From: Enterenecus faecium
GTDB lineage: Bacteria > Bacillota > Clostridia > Oscillospirales > Oscillospiraceae
DNA: 64,000 nucleotides
Direction of reading: 5' to 3'
Assembly (NCBI GenBank): GCA_018713215.1
Contig: DVFO01000090.1
Location: 22,791 to 86,790 of the forward strand
Positions 49,125 through 58,864 of the stretch are shown in pieces. Both the position numbers and the translations under genes were made by a program. Within the stretch, counting starts at the first letter, position 1. Every line of letters starts with the position of its first letter. The notes beneath the pieces were generated by a model. That model worked only from the letters and a program-made list of their open reading frames with translations, did no database searches and was not told the origin of the DNA.

Positions 49125-50342
49125 ATGAACAAGAAGTACCTCCCCAGCGCCCTCATCCTGTACCTGAACTACTTCCTGCACGGTGTGGGATGCTCCATCC
49201 TGGGACAAGCCGTTATCAAAGAGGCTCTGGCTGGCAGCTGGAATGTGACCGCCATGGCCATCACCGCCATTTCCGCCGCCCTGGGTCTGGGCCGACTCAT
49301 CGCCCTGCCCTTCGCCGGTCCTCTGTCCGATAAGCTGGGCCGCCGCATCTCCTGCGTCATCGGCGGCGCTTCCTATGCCATCTACCTCATTGGTCTGGCT
49401 CTGGCCTTCAACGCCGGCACCAACGGCGGCTATCAGATCGCCTATGTGTGTGCCATCCTGGGCGGCGTGGCCAACTCCTTCCTGGACACCGGCATCTACC
49501 CCGCTGTGGGTGAGGTGTTCTACGCTGCTCCCGGCGTCGCCACCATGGGCATCAAGTTCTTCATCTCCATCTCCCAGATGCTCCTGCCCTTCGCTCTGGG
49601 CGCTACCGTGGCCACCACTGCTGCTGGCCTGACTTCCTACAACACCCTGTTCTACATCTGCGGCATCTGCTACATCGTGCTGGCCGTGCTCATCCTCTTC
49701 GCTCCCCTGCCCGACTCCGACGCCAAGAAGGAGAAGAAAGAGGGCCTCATCCAGAGCCTGAAGACCACCCGCTTCTCCGTGGAGTCCATCGCCATGATTC
49801 TCATCGGCTTCACCTGCACCGGCACCTTCCAGCTGTGGCTCAACTGCGCTCAGAACTTCGCCAAGGAAGTTGTTGGCTGGGCTGATCCCTCCATCATGCA
49901 GACCTACTACTCCGTGGGCACCATGCTGGCCCTGATTGTCACCGCCCTGCTCACCCGTAAGATCAAGGACGTGCGCTTCATTATGGTCTACCCCGTCATC
50001 TGCCTGGCTGCTCTCATCCTGGTGCTGGTGACCAAGACCCAGACCATGTGCATCGTGGGCGCCTTCGCCATCGGCTGGGCTGGCGCCGGCGGACTGCTCC
50101 AGATCGTCACCGCCGTGTGCAACATGCTCTTCCCCAAGATCAAGGGCACCGTCACCGCTCTGGTGATGATCGCCTCCTCTCTGTGCAACTACACCATTCT
50201 CACCGCCGCCGCCAACATGACCCCCTCCGGCGTGATGACCATGAACATCGTCCTCACCCTCATCGGCGTGCTCCTGGGCCTGTTCGTGAATTTCCGCTAC
50301 ACCAAGATGGTTTCTCTTGCATCTGAGCAGAAAAACAGCTAA
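49125..50342 (+). CDS. MFS transporter
   Basis: 405 residues from the ATG at 49125 (AAAGGAGAG upstream). Twelve membrane segments expected; the family loop between helices 2 and 3 is visible as GPLSDKLGRRISCVIGGASY. Substrate unknown; the setting between lysR and aroD suggests a hydroaromatic acid such as quinate or shikimate. Codon use is extremely biased to C-ending codons, as for aroD and the flavoenzyme, which suggests high expression. aroD follows at 44 nt. Confidence 0.9.
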   Translation: MNKKYLPSALILYLNYFLHGVGCSILGQAVIKEALAGSWNVTAMAITAISAALGLGRLIALPFAGPLSDKLGRRISCVIGGASYAIYLIGLALAFNAGTNGGYQIAYVCAILGGVANSFLDTGIYPAVGEVFYAAPGVATMGIKFFISISQMLLPFALGATVATTAAGLTSYNTLFYICGICYIVLAVLILFAPLPDSDAKKEKKEGLIQSLKTTRFSVESIAMILIGFTCTGTFQLWLNCAQNFAKEVVGWADPSIMQTYYSVGTMLALIVTALLTRKIKDVRFIMVYPVICLAALILVLVTKTQTMCIVGAFAIGWAGAGGLLQIVTAVCNMLFPKIKGTVTALVMIASSLCNYTILTAAANMTPSGVMTMNIVLTLIGVLLGLFVNFRYTKMVSLASEQKNS

Positions 50343-50386
50343 TCTATACACAATATCAATTTCAGGTTGAAGATAGGAGCTTTGCT

Positions 50387-51148
50387 ATGAATACTGTTCG
50401 CGTGAGAAATGTTGAGATTGGAACTGGAATTCCCAAGATTTGTGTGCCCATCGTGGGCGTGACCAAAGAGGACATCCTTGCCGAGGCCAAGACCTTCGAC
50501 TCCATCCCCGTGGATGTGGTGGAGTGGCGTGTGGACTGGTTCGAGGGCGTGTTCGACTTCGACCAGGTGCTGGACGTGCTCCAGGGCCTGCGGGATGCCC
50601 TGGGCGAGATTCCCCTGCTGTTCACCTTCCGCACCTCCAAAGAGGGCGGCGAGAAGGCCATTGAGCCCCAGGCCTATGCTCAGCTGAACATCCAGGCCGC
50701 CCAATCCGGGTATGTGGACCTGGTGGACGTGGAGGCCTTCACCGGCGACGAGATTGTCAAGACCATCATTGACGGCGCTCACGCCGCCGGGGTGAAAGTA
50801 GTGGCCTCCAACCACGACTTCTCCAAGACCCCCGACCAGGCCGACATCGTGGGCCGTCTGCGCAAGATGCAGGACCTGGGTGCCGACATCCCCAAGATTG
50901 CCGTGATGCCCCAGAGCAAGAAGGACGTGCTCACCCTGCTGGCCGCCACCGAGGAGATGGCCACCCAGTACGCCGACCGCCCCATCATCACCATGTCCAT
51001 GTCCGGCACCGGCGTCATCAGCCGCCTGTGCGGCGAGGTGTTCGGCTCCGCCCTCACCTTCGGCGCTGCCAAGAAGGCCTCTGCCCCCGGTCAGATGGGC
51101 GTGCACGATTTGAGCTGCGTGCTCAATCTGCTCCACGGCGCCCTCTAA
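50387..51148 (+). CDS. aroD: Type I 3-dehydroquinate dehydratase
   Basis: 253 residues. Catalytic set of the type I class: DVVEWRVDWFEG (Glu-Trp-Arg), KVVASNHDFSKTP (base His), DIPKIAVMPQ (Schiff-base Lys) and ITMSMSGTGVISRLCGEVFG (Arg). It interconverts 3-dehydroquinate and 3-dehydroshikimate. It is separated from other aromatic-synthesis genes and encoded with transporters, so a catabolic function in quinate/shikimate use is more likely than an anabolic one. GATAGGAG precedes the ATG. Confidence 0.95.
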   Translation: MNTVRVRNVEIGTGIPKICVPIVGVTKEDILAEAKTFDSIPVDVVEWRVDWFEGVFDFDQVLDVLQGLRDALGEIPLLFTFRTSKEGGEKAIEPQAYAQLNIQAAQSGYVDLVDVEAFTGDEIVKTIIDGAHAAGVKVVASNHDFSKTPDQADIVGRLRKMQDLGADIPKIAVMPQSKKDVLTLLAATEEMATQYADRPIITMSMSGTGVISRLCGEVFGSALTFGAAKKASAPGQMGVHDLSCVLNLLHGAL

Positions 51149-51179
51149 TTCAAACAACATGCAGTTAGGAAGAAGATCT

Positions 51180-51773
51180 ATGAGAAAAGCGATTCGTTGG
51201 CTTGATGCAAACCTGGAAGAGTTTATCCTGGTCCTCCTGCTGGTGTCCATGACGGTCATCATGGGCATCCAGGTGTTCTGCCGCTATGCCCTGAGCATGT
51301 CTCTGACTTGGTCGGAGGAGCTGACCCGGTATCTCTTTATCTGGTGCGGATTCATCAGCGTCAGCTATTGCAGCAAGAAGTGCCTTTCCATCAAGATTGA
51401 GCAGTTCGTCGCTGTCTTCTCCCGCCGGGTCAAAGCCGCCATCAAGGTGGTCAACCACACCTGCGAGCTGATCTTCTTCCTCTTCCTGCTCCCTGCCGCC
51501 TACTCCTATATGATGTCTGCGGTGGTCAGCGGCCAGGTCTCTCCGGCCTGTTCCATTCCCATGTACTACGTACAGGCCGCCCCCTTTGTCTCCTTTGTGC
51601 TGGTGAGCTTCCGCATCCTCCAGCGCTGGGTCATTGAGTTCCAGGTGGCCCGGGGAAAGCCGGTATACGACCCGGCCCACCCCGAGCGCAACACCCCGGA
51701 GTCCTTCATTGAGGCCAATACCGAGGCAGGAGACGAACGCCACCACAAACACACGGATAAGGAGGATGGATAA
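51180..51773 (+). CDS. dctQ: TRAP transporter small permease (DctQ)
   Basis: 197 residues from the ATG at 51180 (AGGAAGAAG 5-8 nt upstream). Four helices: EEFILVLLLVSMTVIMGIQV, FCRYALSMSLTWSEELTRYL (typical DctQ motif WSEELTRY), WCGFISVSYCSKKC, ELIFFLFLLPAAYSYM. A polar C-terminal tail of ~45 residues follows. It partners DctM, whose ATG follows directly after its stop. Confidence 0.92.
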   Translation: MRKAIRWLDANLEEFILVLLLVSMTVIMGIQVFCRYALSMSLTWSEELTRYLFIWCGFISVSYCSKKCLSIKIEQFVAVFSRRVKAAIKVVNHTCELIFFLFLLPAAYSYMMSAVVSGQVSPACSIPMYYVQAAPFVSFVLVSFRILQRWVIEFQVARGKPVYDPAHPERNTPESFIEANTEAGDERHHKHTDKEDG

Positions 51774-53060
51774 ATGGTCGCACTGCTGTTTTTGATTTTC
51801 ATCATCTGCTTGGTCATTGCCATCCCCGTGTCCATCTCCCTGGGCATTGCATCCGCGCTGCCCGTTGTGTTTGACCCTTCCTTTACCGTGAGCGCCAAAT
51901 TCCTCATCCGCTCCATGTTCAGCGGTCTGGACTCCTTCCCCCTGCTGGCCGTGCCCATGTTCGTGCTGTCCGGCATCATCATGGCCAAAGGCGGCATCTC
52001 CCGGAAGCTGTTTGACGTGTTCACCTACTTTTTGGGCAACCGCACCGCAGGCATGCCCTGTGCGGTGATTGTCACCTGTCTCTTTTACGGGGCCATCTCC
52101 GGCTCCGCCCCGGCCACTGTGGCGGCAGTGGGCAGCATGACCATCCCCATCCTCACCTCCCTGGGCTATGACGTCACCTTCTCCACCGCCATTGTGGCGG
52201 TGGCAGGTGGCTTGGGGGTCATCATCCCCCCCAGCATTCCCTTTATTATGTATGGCATGGCCTCGGGGGCATCGGTGAGCGACCTGTTCTTGGCGGGCAT
52301 TATCCCCGGCCTCATGATCGGCCTGCTGCTCATGTGCTACTCCGTGTTCTATTGCCGGAAGCACGGAGAGGACAAGGTGAAAATCCGGGCTGCGGTGGGG
52401 CAGCTCCACCAAAAGGGCCTGTTTCGGGTCCTGCGGGAGAGCTTCTTTGCCATCCTCAGCCCCGTCATCATCCTGGGCTGCATCTACACCGGCGTGGCCT
52501 CCCCCACAGAGGCCGCCGTGATCTCGGTGTTTTACGCCCTGTTCATCAGCCTGGTGGTGTATCGCACCATCCGCATCCGGGACATCTGGAGTATTTTGCA
52601 GGAGTCCATCCGCACCTTTACCCCCATCCTCTTCATTCTGGCCACCTCCACGGCGTTCTCCCGGGTCTTGACCCTGATGGAGGTACCTCAGACGGTGAGC
52701 GACTTCATCAGCACCCATTTCCACAGCCCCGTGGTGGTGCTGCTGGTCATCAACCTGTTCCTGCTCATTGTGGGCATGGTCATGGACACCACCCCCGCCA
52801 TTCTGATTCTCACCCCCATCCTCCTGCCCGTGGTGCAGGCCTTCGGTATGAATCCCATTCAGTTTGGCGTGGTCATGGTGGTCAATCTGGCCATCGGGTT
52901 TGTCACGCCTCCCGTTGGCGTCAACCTCTTCGTGGCCAGCTCGCTGACGGACTTGCCGGTGATGTCCATCGCCAAAAAGTCGCTGCCTATGATTATTTAC
53001 TTCCTGGTGGCGCTGCTGCTCATCACCTATATTCCCGCCCTTTCCCTGGCCCTCATCTGA
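51774..53060 (+). CDS. dctM: TRAP transporter large permease (DctM)
   Basis: 428 residues, usual length. DctM features: FSGLDSFPLLAVPMFVLSGI, FYGAISGSAPATVAAVGSMT, GGLGVIIPPSIPFIMYGMAS, GVASPTEAAVISVFYALFIS and VNLAIGFVTPPVGVNLFVAS. It forms the Na+-coupled transport core; the substrate is set by the binding protein encoded next. Confidence 0.95.
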   Translation: MVALLFLIFIICLVIAIPVSISLGIASALPVVFDPSFTVSAKFLIRSMFSGLDSFPLLAVPMFVLSGIIMAKGGISRKLFDVFTYFLGNRTAGMPCAVIVTCLFYGAISGSAPATVAAVGSMTIPILTSLGYDVTFSTAIVAVAGGLGVIIPPSIPFIMYGMASGASVSDLFLAGIIPGLMIGLLLMCYSVFYCRKHGEDKVKIRAAVGQLHQKGLFRVLRESFFAILSPVIILGCIYTGVASPTEAAVISVFYALFISLVVYRTIRIRDIWSILQESIRTFTPILFILATSTAFSRVLTLMEVPQTVSDFISTHFHSPVVVLLVINLFLLIVGMVMDTTPAILILTPILLPVVQAFGMNPIQFGVVMVVNLAIGFVTPPVGVNLFVASSLTDLPVMSIAKKSLPMIIYFLVALLLITYIPALSLALI

Positions 53061-53081
53061 CACAACGGAGGAAAAATCGGT

Positions 53082-54089
53082 ATGAAATCGTTGAAATTCA
53101 GACGCCGCCTGCTGGTTTCCGCTCTGTCAGGCGTTTTATGCCTCTCCCTGTTTCTGTCCGGGTGCACCGGAGAACGGGACACCCGCCCGGTGTGGGTGTT
53201 GGCCACTGCCAGCCCCGAGGATACGGTAACCCAGCTGTTTGCTGAGCGGTTTGCCCAGGAGGTGGAGGAGCTCAGCGGCGGAGAGATTCTCATCAAGGTC
53301 TACCCCAACTCCACGTTGGGGGGAGACCGAGAGCTGCTGGAGAGCTGCTACGATGGGGACATTCCCTTTCTGGTGCAGAACACCGCCCCGCAGGTCACCT
53401 TCATGTCCGACCTGGCCGTGTTTGACCTGCCCTGTGTGTTCGACTCACTGGACGACTGCCGGGCCAAGCTGGACGATCCTGACTTCTATCGGTCGGTATG
53501 CGATGTGTACACCCAGGGGGGCTATCACCTGCTGGGCATGGCAGACCAGGGCTTCCGGGTCATGAGCACCAACCGGGCAGTGTACAGCCTGGACGACTTC
53601 AAAGGGCAGAAAATCCGCACCATGGAAAATCCCTACCATCTGGATTTCTGGCAGGCCCTGGGCGCCAAGCCCACACCCATGAGCTTCAGCGAGGTGTATA
53701 TCGGCCTCCAGCAGCACACCATTGACGCCCAAGAGAATCCCTATGAGGTCATCGTCTCCAATCGGCTGTACGAGCAGCAGGACTATATTGTGGAGACCAA
53801 TCACCTGCCCCACCTCATATCTCTGATCGTCAACGACCAGCTGTTCCAGAGCTTCTCGGAAGAGGACCAGGCCATTCTCACCCAGGCGGCACAGACCGCC
53901 ACCCAGTACGCCCGGGAGCAGTCGGACGCCCGCATCTCTCAGCGCATTGACGTCATCGAAGAGAGCGGCACCCAGATCATCACCCTCTCCCAAGAACTTC
54001 GGGATGAGATTCGAGCGCGGTGCCAAGGGGTATACGATGCCATTGAACAGGCCATTTCCTCGGAGCTGTATCAAGGGTACACCCAATAA
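53082..54089 (+). CDS. dctP: TRAP transporter substrate-binding lipoprotein (DctP)
   Basis: 335 residues. Lipobox LCLSLFLSGCTGE; anchored binding protein, usual for Gram-positive TRAP systems. DctP motifs: GEILIKVYPNSTLGGDRELL, LGMADQGFRVMSTNRAVYSL (the carboxylate-binding Arg in FRVM), KIRTMENPYHLDFWQALGAK, PTPMSFSEVYIGLQQHTIDA and QENPYEVIVSN. The conserved Arg points to an organic-acid ligand; with the aro genes, quinate, shikimate or dehydroshikimate are candidates. Confidence 0.93.
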   Translation: MKSLKFRRRLLVSALSGVLCLSLFLSGCTGERDTRPVWVLATASPEDTVTQLFAERFAQEVEELSGGEILIKVYPNSTLGGDRELLESCYDGDIPFLVQNTAPQVTFMSDLAVFDLPCVFDSLDDCRAKLDDPDFYRSVCDVYTQGGYHLLGMADQGFRVMSTNRAVYSLDDFKGQKIRTMENPYHLDFWQALGAKPTPMSFSEVYIGLQQHTIDAQENPYEVIVSNRLYEQQDYIVETNHLPHLISLIVNDQLFQSFSEEDQAILTQAAQTATQYAREQSDARISQRIDVIEESGTQIITLSQELRDEIRARCQGVYDAIEQAISSELYQGYTQ

Positions 54090-54099
54090 ACGAAAAATC

Positions 54100-54138
54100 G
54101 CCCCACAGGGTCGGCTTGCATAAGCCGCCCTGTGGGGC
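54100..54138 (+). terminator. Terminator after the TRAP operon
   Basis: GCCCCACAGGG (54100-54110) / CCCTGTGGGGC (54128-54138) with an inner GGCTT/AAGCC; followed by AATTCTTTTA. Confidence 0.88.
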
Positions 54139-54151
54139 AATTCTTTTACGC

Positions 54152-54187
54152 TGGAGCCCCGGCCTTTGGCCGAGGCTCCATTTTTAT
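54152..54187 (+). terminator. Second terminator between the TRAP operon and the GH97 gene
   Basis: TGGAGCC-CGGCC / GGCCG-GGCTCCA hairpin then TTTTTATTTA on the plus strand. It blocks transcription from dctP into the convergent GH97 gene. Confidence 0.85.
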
Positions 54188-55013
54188 TTAGCCATTGCGG
54201 CGGCGCTTCTCCACCACAACCGCAGCCAGCAGCAGGCTGGCAGTAGCCAGAGCGGAGAGCACATAGCCCATCATGTGGTCGGTGTCCCCGGTCTGGGGCA
54301 CGTTGTTCTCGGGCTTCTGGGTGGCTTCCGGCTTCTGCGTAGTCTCGGGCTTGTCGGTCGCCTCAGGCTTGTCGGTGGTCTCGGGGGCACCACCGGCGGT
54401 GAGGCCGTCTATGGCGGCGGTGAGCTGCTCCACGGCCTGGTTCACCACAGCCTGGTCGTCCTCAGAGAGGCTGTTGTCTGCCATCACGGCCTGGGCATTG
54501 GCCAGAGCCGTGCGGAAGGTAGCCACAGACTCGGCCGTGTAGCCGTCCAGGTTGATACCCTCGGCCTTGTTCAGGAGCTCTTCCAGAATGGACTTGTCCG
54601 CCTTGAAGCGCTGGGCCAGGATAGCGTCCAGCAGGGCGTCGGCGGCCTTGTCCACATCCTCCTGCATGGCGTCGCCATCAGCCAAAACGTCCTTAGCGGT
54701 TGCCAGAGCGTCCACCAGCTGCTGCCAGTTGGCCTCCACATACTTGTCGGCATCAGCCATCATGCCGTCTGCCCGCTCAATGAGCAGCTCCAGCATGGTC
54801 TTGTCGCCCTGGGTGAGGCCCAGGCCCCAGATGGCCTCCAGCAGGTTATCCCATGCGGTATTCACCTGCTCTTTGGTGGCGTTGGCATCGTCCAACACCG
54901 CCTTGGCCTCAGCCATGGTGTCAACAAAGTACTGCTTGGCGCTGTCGGTGACACCATCGGTGGAGAGGGTCAGAGCGTAGTCATAAGTCTTTTGCAGCAG
55001 GGTCTTGTCGACG
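54188..55013 (-). repeat. Shared FIVAR/sorting-signal module, copy 1 (three repeats)
   Basis: From VDKTLLQKTYDYALTLST to the C-terminus, this segment is closely similar to 59167-60151 in the GH20 gene. Units begin at KTYDYALTL, GDKTMLELL and DKSILEELL. Confidence 0.85.
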
Positions 55014-58000
55014 GCGATGGGCTTGTCCCCCACTACCACGGTCACCTGGGCGGTGACGTCCAGAGTATTCACTACGTCGCTCAAGTCCTTCAGAGTACCA
55101 GTCAGGGTCTGAGCACCGGAGGTCTGGGGATCATAAGTAGACACGTCCCAACTCACGGCAACCTCTTTGCTGGTCCCGTCGGAGAGCAGAACCGTCACCG
55201 TCTCGGGCAGGTTCAGGTCCTGCGCGGAGGTGCCATAATCTGCGTTCACGTTCTCCAGGGCATCGGTCCACAACACATAGGTGTCCTCTTCGCCCCGGAA
55301 GGGGATCACCTCACCATTCAGCGTGAAATCGGTGAAGGTGACGGGGACGCTGACGGTGTTCCGCTCACCGTTGCTGGTGAAGACGCCCACCTGGAGGGAC
55401 TCACTGGTGTTCAGGTTGGGAATGGTCACGTCCTCCCGGATGGGATTCCACTGGCTGCCGTCCAGGCTGTACCAGGCGGACAGCACGCCGTCCTTCTTGA
55501 CCACCTTCAGGTAGCACTGGGTGTCCTCGGGATTGGCCTGGACCCAGGGCTCCTCCATGTTGCTGTTGACGTCGTTGCGGTTGGGGGCAGCGTAGATATG
55601 ATGGTTATCATTCTGACCGAAGAAGCTATGATAGCGGCGCTGGGCTGCAAACAGCGCTCCGGTGTCGTCCCAGACATAGAGGGCTGCGGTCTGGAAGTCT
55701 GCGGTCATCTCCGCGTTGACCTTTACCGAGATCTCAAAGTCACCCTGGGGGATCTCCAGCACCAGCTTGTTCTTAGGCACATTCTTCTGGGTGAAGTCGC
55801 CAGCCTCTGTGTCAATGGTGATCTGGTTGTCTTGGTCCTCTGCCACGGTAAGGGCGTTGGTGGGATTGACCACTGTCCACTGGTCGGACAGCTGGGCCTT
55901 GGCAGTGATGGCCACCCGACAGGTGTCAAACACAGTGCCGTCCAGGGCGGAAGCTGCGGTGACGGTGACCACACCGTCGTTCTTAGCGGACACCAGGCCG
56001 TCGGTGACCTGGGCCAGCTGGTCGTTGTCCACGCTCCAGAGGATGTCAGCGTTCTTGTAGTCCTCCGGGATGACGTCCAGGGTCAGCTGCACGCTCTCCC
56101 CTTCCTTCACAACCACGTCGCTCTCCACGATGTCGATGGTATCCACGGCGTTGAGCTGGCTCAGCCGCACCACGCAGGCACCGCCCTGCTTGAGGGAGGC
56201 GGAGATGGTGTCCTCCCGAGACACGATGCGGGTGGTGCGCTGGACATCCACGCCACTCTCGGTATCGGTGTAGATTTCGGCCAGATACTTGCCCTCACCC
56301 AGGAAGTCCAGGGGGATGGAGGCCTCACGGGTGCCAGCGCCCTGGTTGGTGGCCAGATACCACTGCTGTCCGCTGCGGCGGGCCACGGTGATGTACTGGC
56401 CGGGCACCGTATCCAGGCCCACGGTCTCATCCCAGGCGGCGGGCAGGTCTTTCAGGAAGGAGGCGCCGATGAGGGTCTCGTACTGCTCCACGCTGCCAGC
56501 CATACAGGGCAGGCCGCTCTCAAAGAGGATGGCGATGGCCAGCTGGTGGGCATAGGTGATGTTACCGGTAGGGGTGATGCGGGGGGTGTAGTCGGTGGGA
56601 CCCACCGCACCGCGGGTCAGGGGGGCCAGGGTCAGCTGCTCATAGCGGTTGTAGCCCATCTCCTCACCATTGATGCCCTCTCGGTTGAGCACGTTGGGAT
56701 AGGTGCGCACTTCGCCGGTAGGCTTGTTGGCGCCGTGGACGTTGACCAACAGGCGATTCTCGGCACAGTCCTTATAAATCTCCTGCATCAGGGCGATGCG
56801 GTCCTGGCTCTCTCGGTCGAAGAAGTCCACCTTGATGCCCTTGATGCCCAGTTCGGACCAATAGGGCAGGCGCTCGTTGCGCTGCTCCTCGGTGGCCAGG
56901 TCGTCACAGGGTACCCATGCGATCAGGCCAATGTTCCGCTCTTCGGCGTATTCCACGATCTCGGGGAACCAGTCGAACACGCCCTCGTACTTGGTCTCAC
57001 CGGGCTTGCCGTAGTCGGGATTGTTGGGCTGCCAGCCCTCGTCCAGAATGAAGTAGTTCCAGCCCATCTCATAGGCCAGGTCCAGATAGGACTTGATGGC
57101 CTCGGGGTCCCGCTGGACGTTGAAACCACCCTGGAGCCAGGTCCAGGAGGACACGCCGGGGTCCACCCACTCGCTGAAGTGGTAGGTATCCTCATCGGGG
57201 GCGGGGCTAAGGTTTTCCGCCATGGTATTCTCCATGATGTCGGTGATGTCCCCGATGACGGCAAAGCGCCAAGGAGACTGGAAGGGAGCGGTGGTGCTCA
57301 CGGTTTCCCCCTGCTGCTGGGGATATCCCAAGGTGAAGGTGGAGCCGGAGGCATCCAGCACGGAGCCGGTGTAGTTGCCGTCCAGAGCCGCTTCACTCAT
57401 CAGCACCCAGTTGTCCCCCATCTGATAGAGGAAGGGAAGCACGATCTTTCCGCTGAGGGTGCCCGCCTCCTTCATGGAGTACAGACCCTCGTGGGAGAAG
57501 TTGCCGCTGCCGTTGGGCATGGACACAGAGGCTGCATCGGCGGGCACGGTAAAGGAGCCCACCTCACCGTTGACCACCATCTCCTGCTCCTCATCGGTTA
57601 CGATGAGATAGCGGTAGGCAAAGCCGTCGTCATAGCTGCGGCACACCACCTGGAGCTGGGCCTGGCTGTCCTCCAGGGCCAGGGTCAGGGTCACCTGATT
57701 GGCGTGGTTGTGATAGGTGGAGGCCTTGCCCGAGATCATCTCATAGTCCTCGTTGATCTCGGTGACCTCCGGCTCGCCCTGCAGGGTCATACCGGTGACG
57801 AAATCGCCCAGGGAAGTCTTGATGCCCAGACGGCCATTGCTGACCGTCACTTCCCCGTCCCGGGTCACGGTGTAGCGCAGGCTGCCCTCCTGGTCCAGAG
57901 CCAGGTCTGCCACGATGGAGCCGTTGGGAGAGGCCAGAGTCCAGCCGTTCTCGGTGACCTCCACCTGGGTAGTGGCAGTGAGGGTATCGCCGCCAGCCTT

Positions 58001-58864
58001 GGGCACGGCGGTGCCACGAATGGTGGCCACACCCGCAGACACAGCCGTGACATATCCGGTGGTTTCCTCCACAGAAACCACATCGGTATCTTCCGTGGCA
58101 TAGGTCACGGTGTACTCCTGGGTAAAGTCCTCGGTGCCAAAGATGTTCTCCACCCGGGGTACCATGACAGTGCTGCCCTGGCCGGAGATAATGGAGGACT
58201 GAGCGGACAGGGTAAACCACCGCTGGTCCATATTGGACAGGTACAGCTTGGGCTCGGCAAACAGAGCGTGGTCGCAGGACATGTCCGGTCCGGACTTGGT
58301 AACCAGCTTCAGCTGCTGGGTCCCAGCCGGGATGGCCACGTCGATGTAAGCAGCGTCGCCGCTCTCCTTATAGAACACGCCGTCGCCCCAGATCTTTTGG
58401 TCGTCCGCCCACACTTCAAAGGCAGCATCGCCCCGGTCTCTGCCTTCCCCGTCAGCACCTGTGTTGATACCCACGTAAGCAGTGAACCGGGTGGCCTCAT
58501 ATCGGGAGACATCCCAAGTGGCATAGCCGTCCTGGGAGGTTCCGGGGTGAATGACAACGCCTTTGGTAAAGTCCTTCACTTCGCCGTTAATACGCAGGCG
58601 CAGGCCCTTGGCGGAAGTGTCTACGCCCTGGTTGATGCCCAGGTCACCCCAGCCTGTCTTGTAGTCGGATACCGGGATGTCACTCAAATAGTAGGCCCCA
58701 TCCGGTTCTTCCCCTGCATTCCGCTGAGTCTGATCGCTCAGGTATGCAGCTCCTCCATCCTCCTGAGTGGAGGACGCCGGGATGGCCATAGCTACAGGTT
58801 GTATCAACATCTGCAAGCCCAGAATTCCGGCGGCCATCATCTTCCAACCTTTTTTCACGTACAT
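54188..58864 (-). CDS. Sortase-anchored GH97 family glycoside hydrolase, multidomain
   Basis: 1558 residues. In order: signal peptide (to ~30); NPCBM-like domain (~56-209, YLSDIPVSDYKTGWGDLGIN ... GVVIHPGTSQ); Big2 (~215-305); GH97 N-domain (~308-560), catalytic barrel (~575-860, WNYFILDEGWQPNN and GIKGIKVDFFDRESQDRIAL; the Asp of KVDFFDR is the probable nucleophile position) and C-domain; a second Big2; a DUF1349-like lectin domain (~1005-1180); Big_4 (~1195-1275); three FIVAR-type repeats (~1284-1500); Thr/Glu/Pro spacer; VPQTGD sorting signal, membrane helix, RRRNG. GH97 enzymes act on alpha-glucosides or alpha-galactosides. A GTG two codons inside has a better-spaced AGGAGG than the ATG used here. 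Confidence 0.9.
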   Translation of the reverse strand: MYVKKGWKMMAAGILGLQMLIQPVAMAIPASSTQEDGGAAYLSDQTQRNAGEEPDGAYYLSDIPVSDYKTGWGDLGINQGVDTSAKGLRLRINGEVKDFTKGVVIHPGTSQDGYATWDVSRYEATRFTAYVGINTGADGEGRDRGDAAFEVWADDQKIWGDGVFYKESGDAAYIDVAIPAGTQQLKLVTKSGPDMSCDHALFAEPKLYLSNMDQRWFTLSAQSSIISGQGSTVMVPRVENIFGTEDFTQEYTVTYATEDTDVVSVEETTGYVTAVSAGVATIRGTAVPKAGGDTLTATTQVEVTENGWTLASPNGSIVADLALDQEGSLRYTVTRDGEVTVSNGRLGIKTSLGDFVTGMTLQGEPEVTEINEDYEMISGKASTYHNHANQVTLTLALEDSQAQLQVVCRSYDDGFAYRYLIVTDEEQEMVVNGEVGSFTVPADAASVSMPNGSGNFSHEGLYSMKEAGTLSGKIVLPFLYQMGDNWVLMSEAALDGNYTGSVLDASGSTFTLGYPQQQGETVSTTAPFQSPWRFAVIGDITDIMENTMAENLSPAPDEDTYHFSEWVDPGVSSWTWLQGGFNVQRDPEAIKSYLDLAYEMGWNYFILDEGWQPNNPDYGKPGETKYEGVFDWFPEIVEYAEERNIGLIAWVPCDDLATEEQRNERLPYWSELGIKGIKVDFFDRESQDRIALMQEIYKDCAENRLLVNVHGANKPTGEVRTYPNVLNREGINGEEMGYNRYEQLTLAPLTRGAVGPTDYTPRITPTGNITYAHQLAIAILFESGLPCMAGSVEQYETLIGASFLKDLPAAWDETVGLDTVPGQYITVARRSGQQWYLATNQGAGTREASIPLDFLGEGKYLAEIYTDTESGVDVQRTTRIVSREDTISASLKQGGACVVRLSQLNAVDTIDIVESDVVVKEGESVQLTLDVIPEDYKNADILWSVDNDQLAQVTDGLVSAKNDGVVTVTAASALDGTVFDTCRVAITAKAQLSDQWTVVNPTNALTVAEDQDNQITIDTEAGDFTQKNVPKNKLVLEIPQGDFEISVKVNAEMTADFQTAALYVWDDTGALFAAQRRYHSFFGQNDNHHIYAAPNRNDVNSNMEEPWVQANPEDTQCYLKVVKKDGVLSAWYSLDGSQWNPIREDVTIPNLNTSESLQVGVFTSNGERNTVSVPVTFTDFTLNGEVIPFRGEEDTYVLWTDALENVNADYGTSAQDLNLPETVTVLLSDGTSKEVAVSWDVSTYDPQTSGAQTLTGTLKDLSDVVNTLDVTAQVTVVVGDKPIAVDKTLLQKTYDYALTLSTDGVTDSAKQYFVDTMAEAKAVLDDANATKEQVNTAWDNLLEAIWGLGLTQGDKTMLELLIERADGMMADADKYVEANWQQLVDALATAKDVLADGDAMQEDVDKAADALLDAILAQRFKADKSILEELLNKAEGINLDGYTAESVATFRTALANAQAVMADNSLSEDDQAVVNQAVEQLTAAIDGLTAGGAPETTDKPEATDKPETTQKPEATQKPENNVPQTGDTDHMMGYVLSALATASLLLAAVVVEKRRRNG

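Noticed and set aside
49032..50351. 439-codon open frame antisense to the MFS gene
   Set aside because: His/Gly/Glu shadow translation; MFS motifs are on the plus strand.
51165..53063. 632-codon open frame antisense to dctQ and dctM
   Set aside because: Asp/Gly/His-rich shadow of membrane-protein codons; TRAP genes are unambiguous on the other strand.
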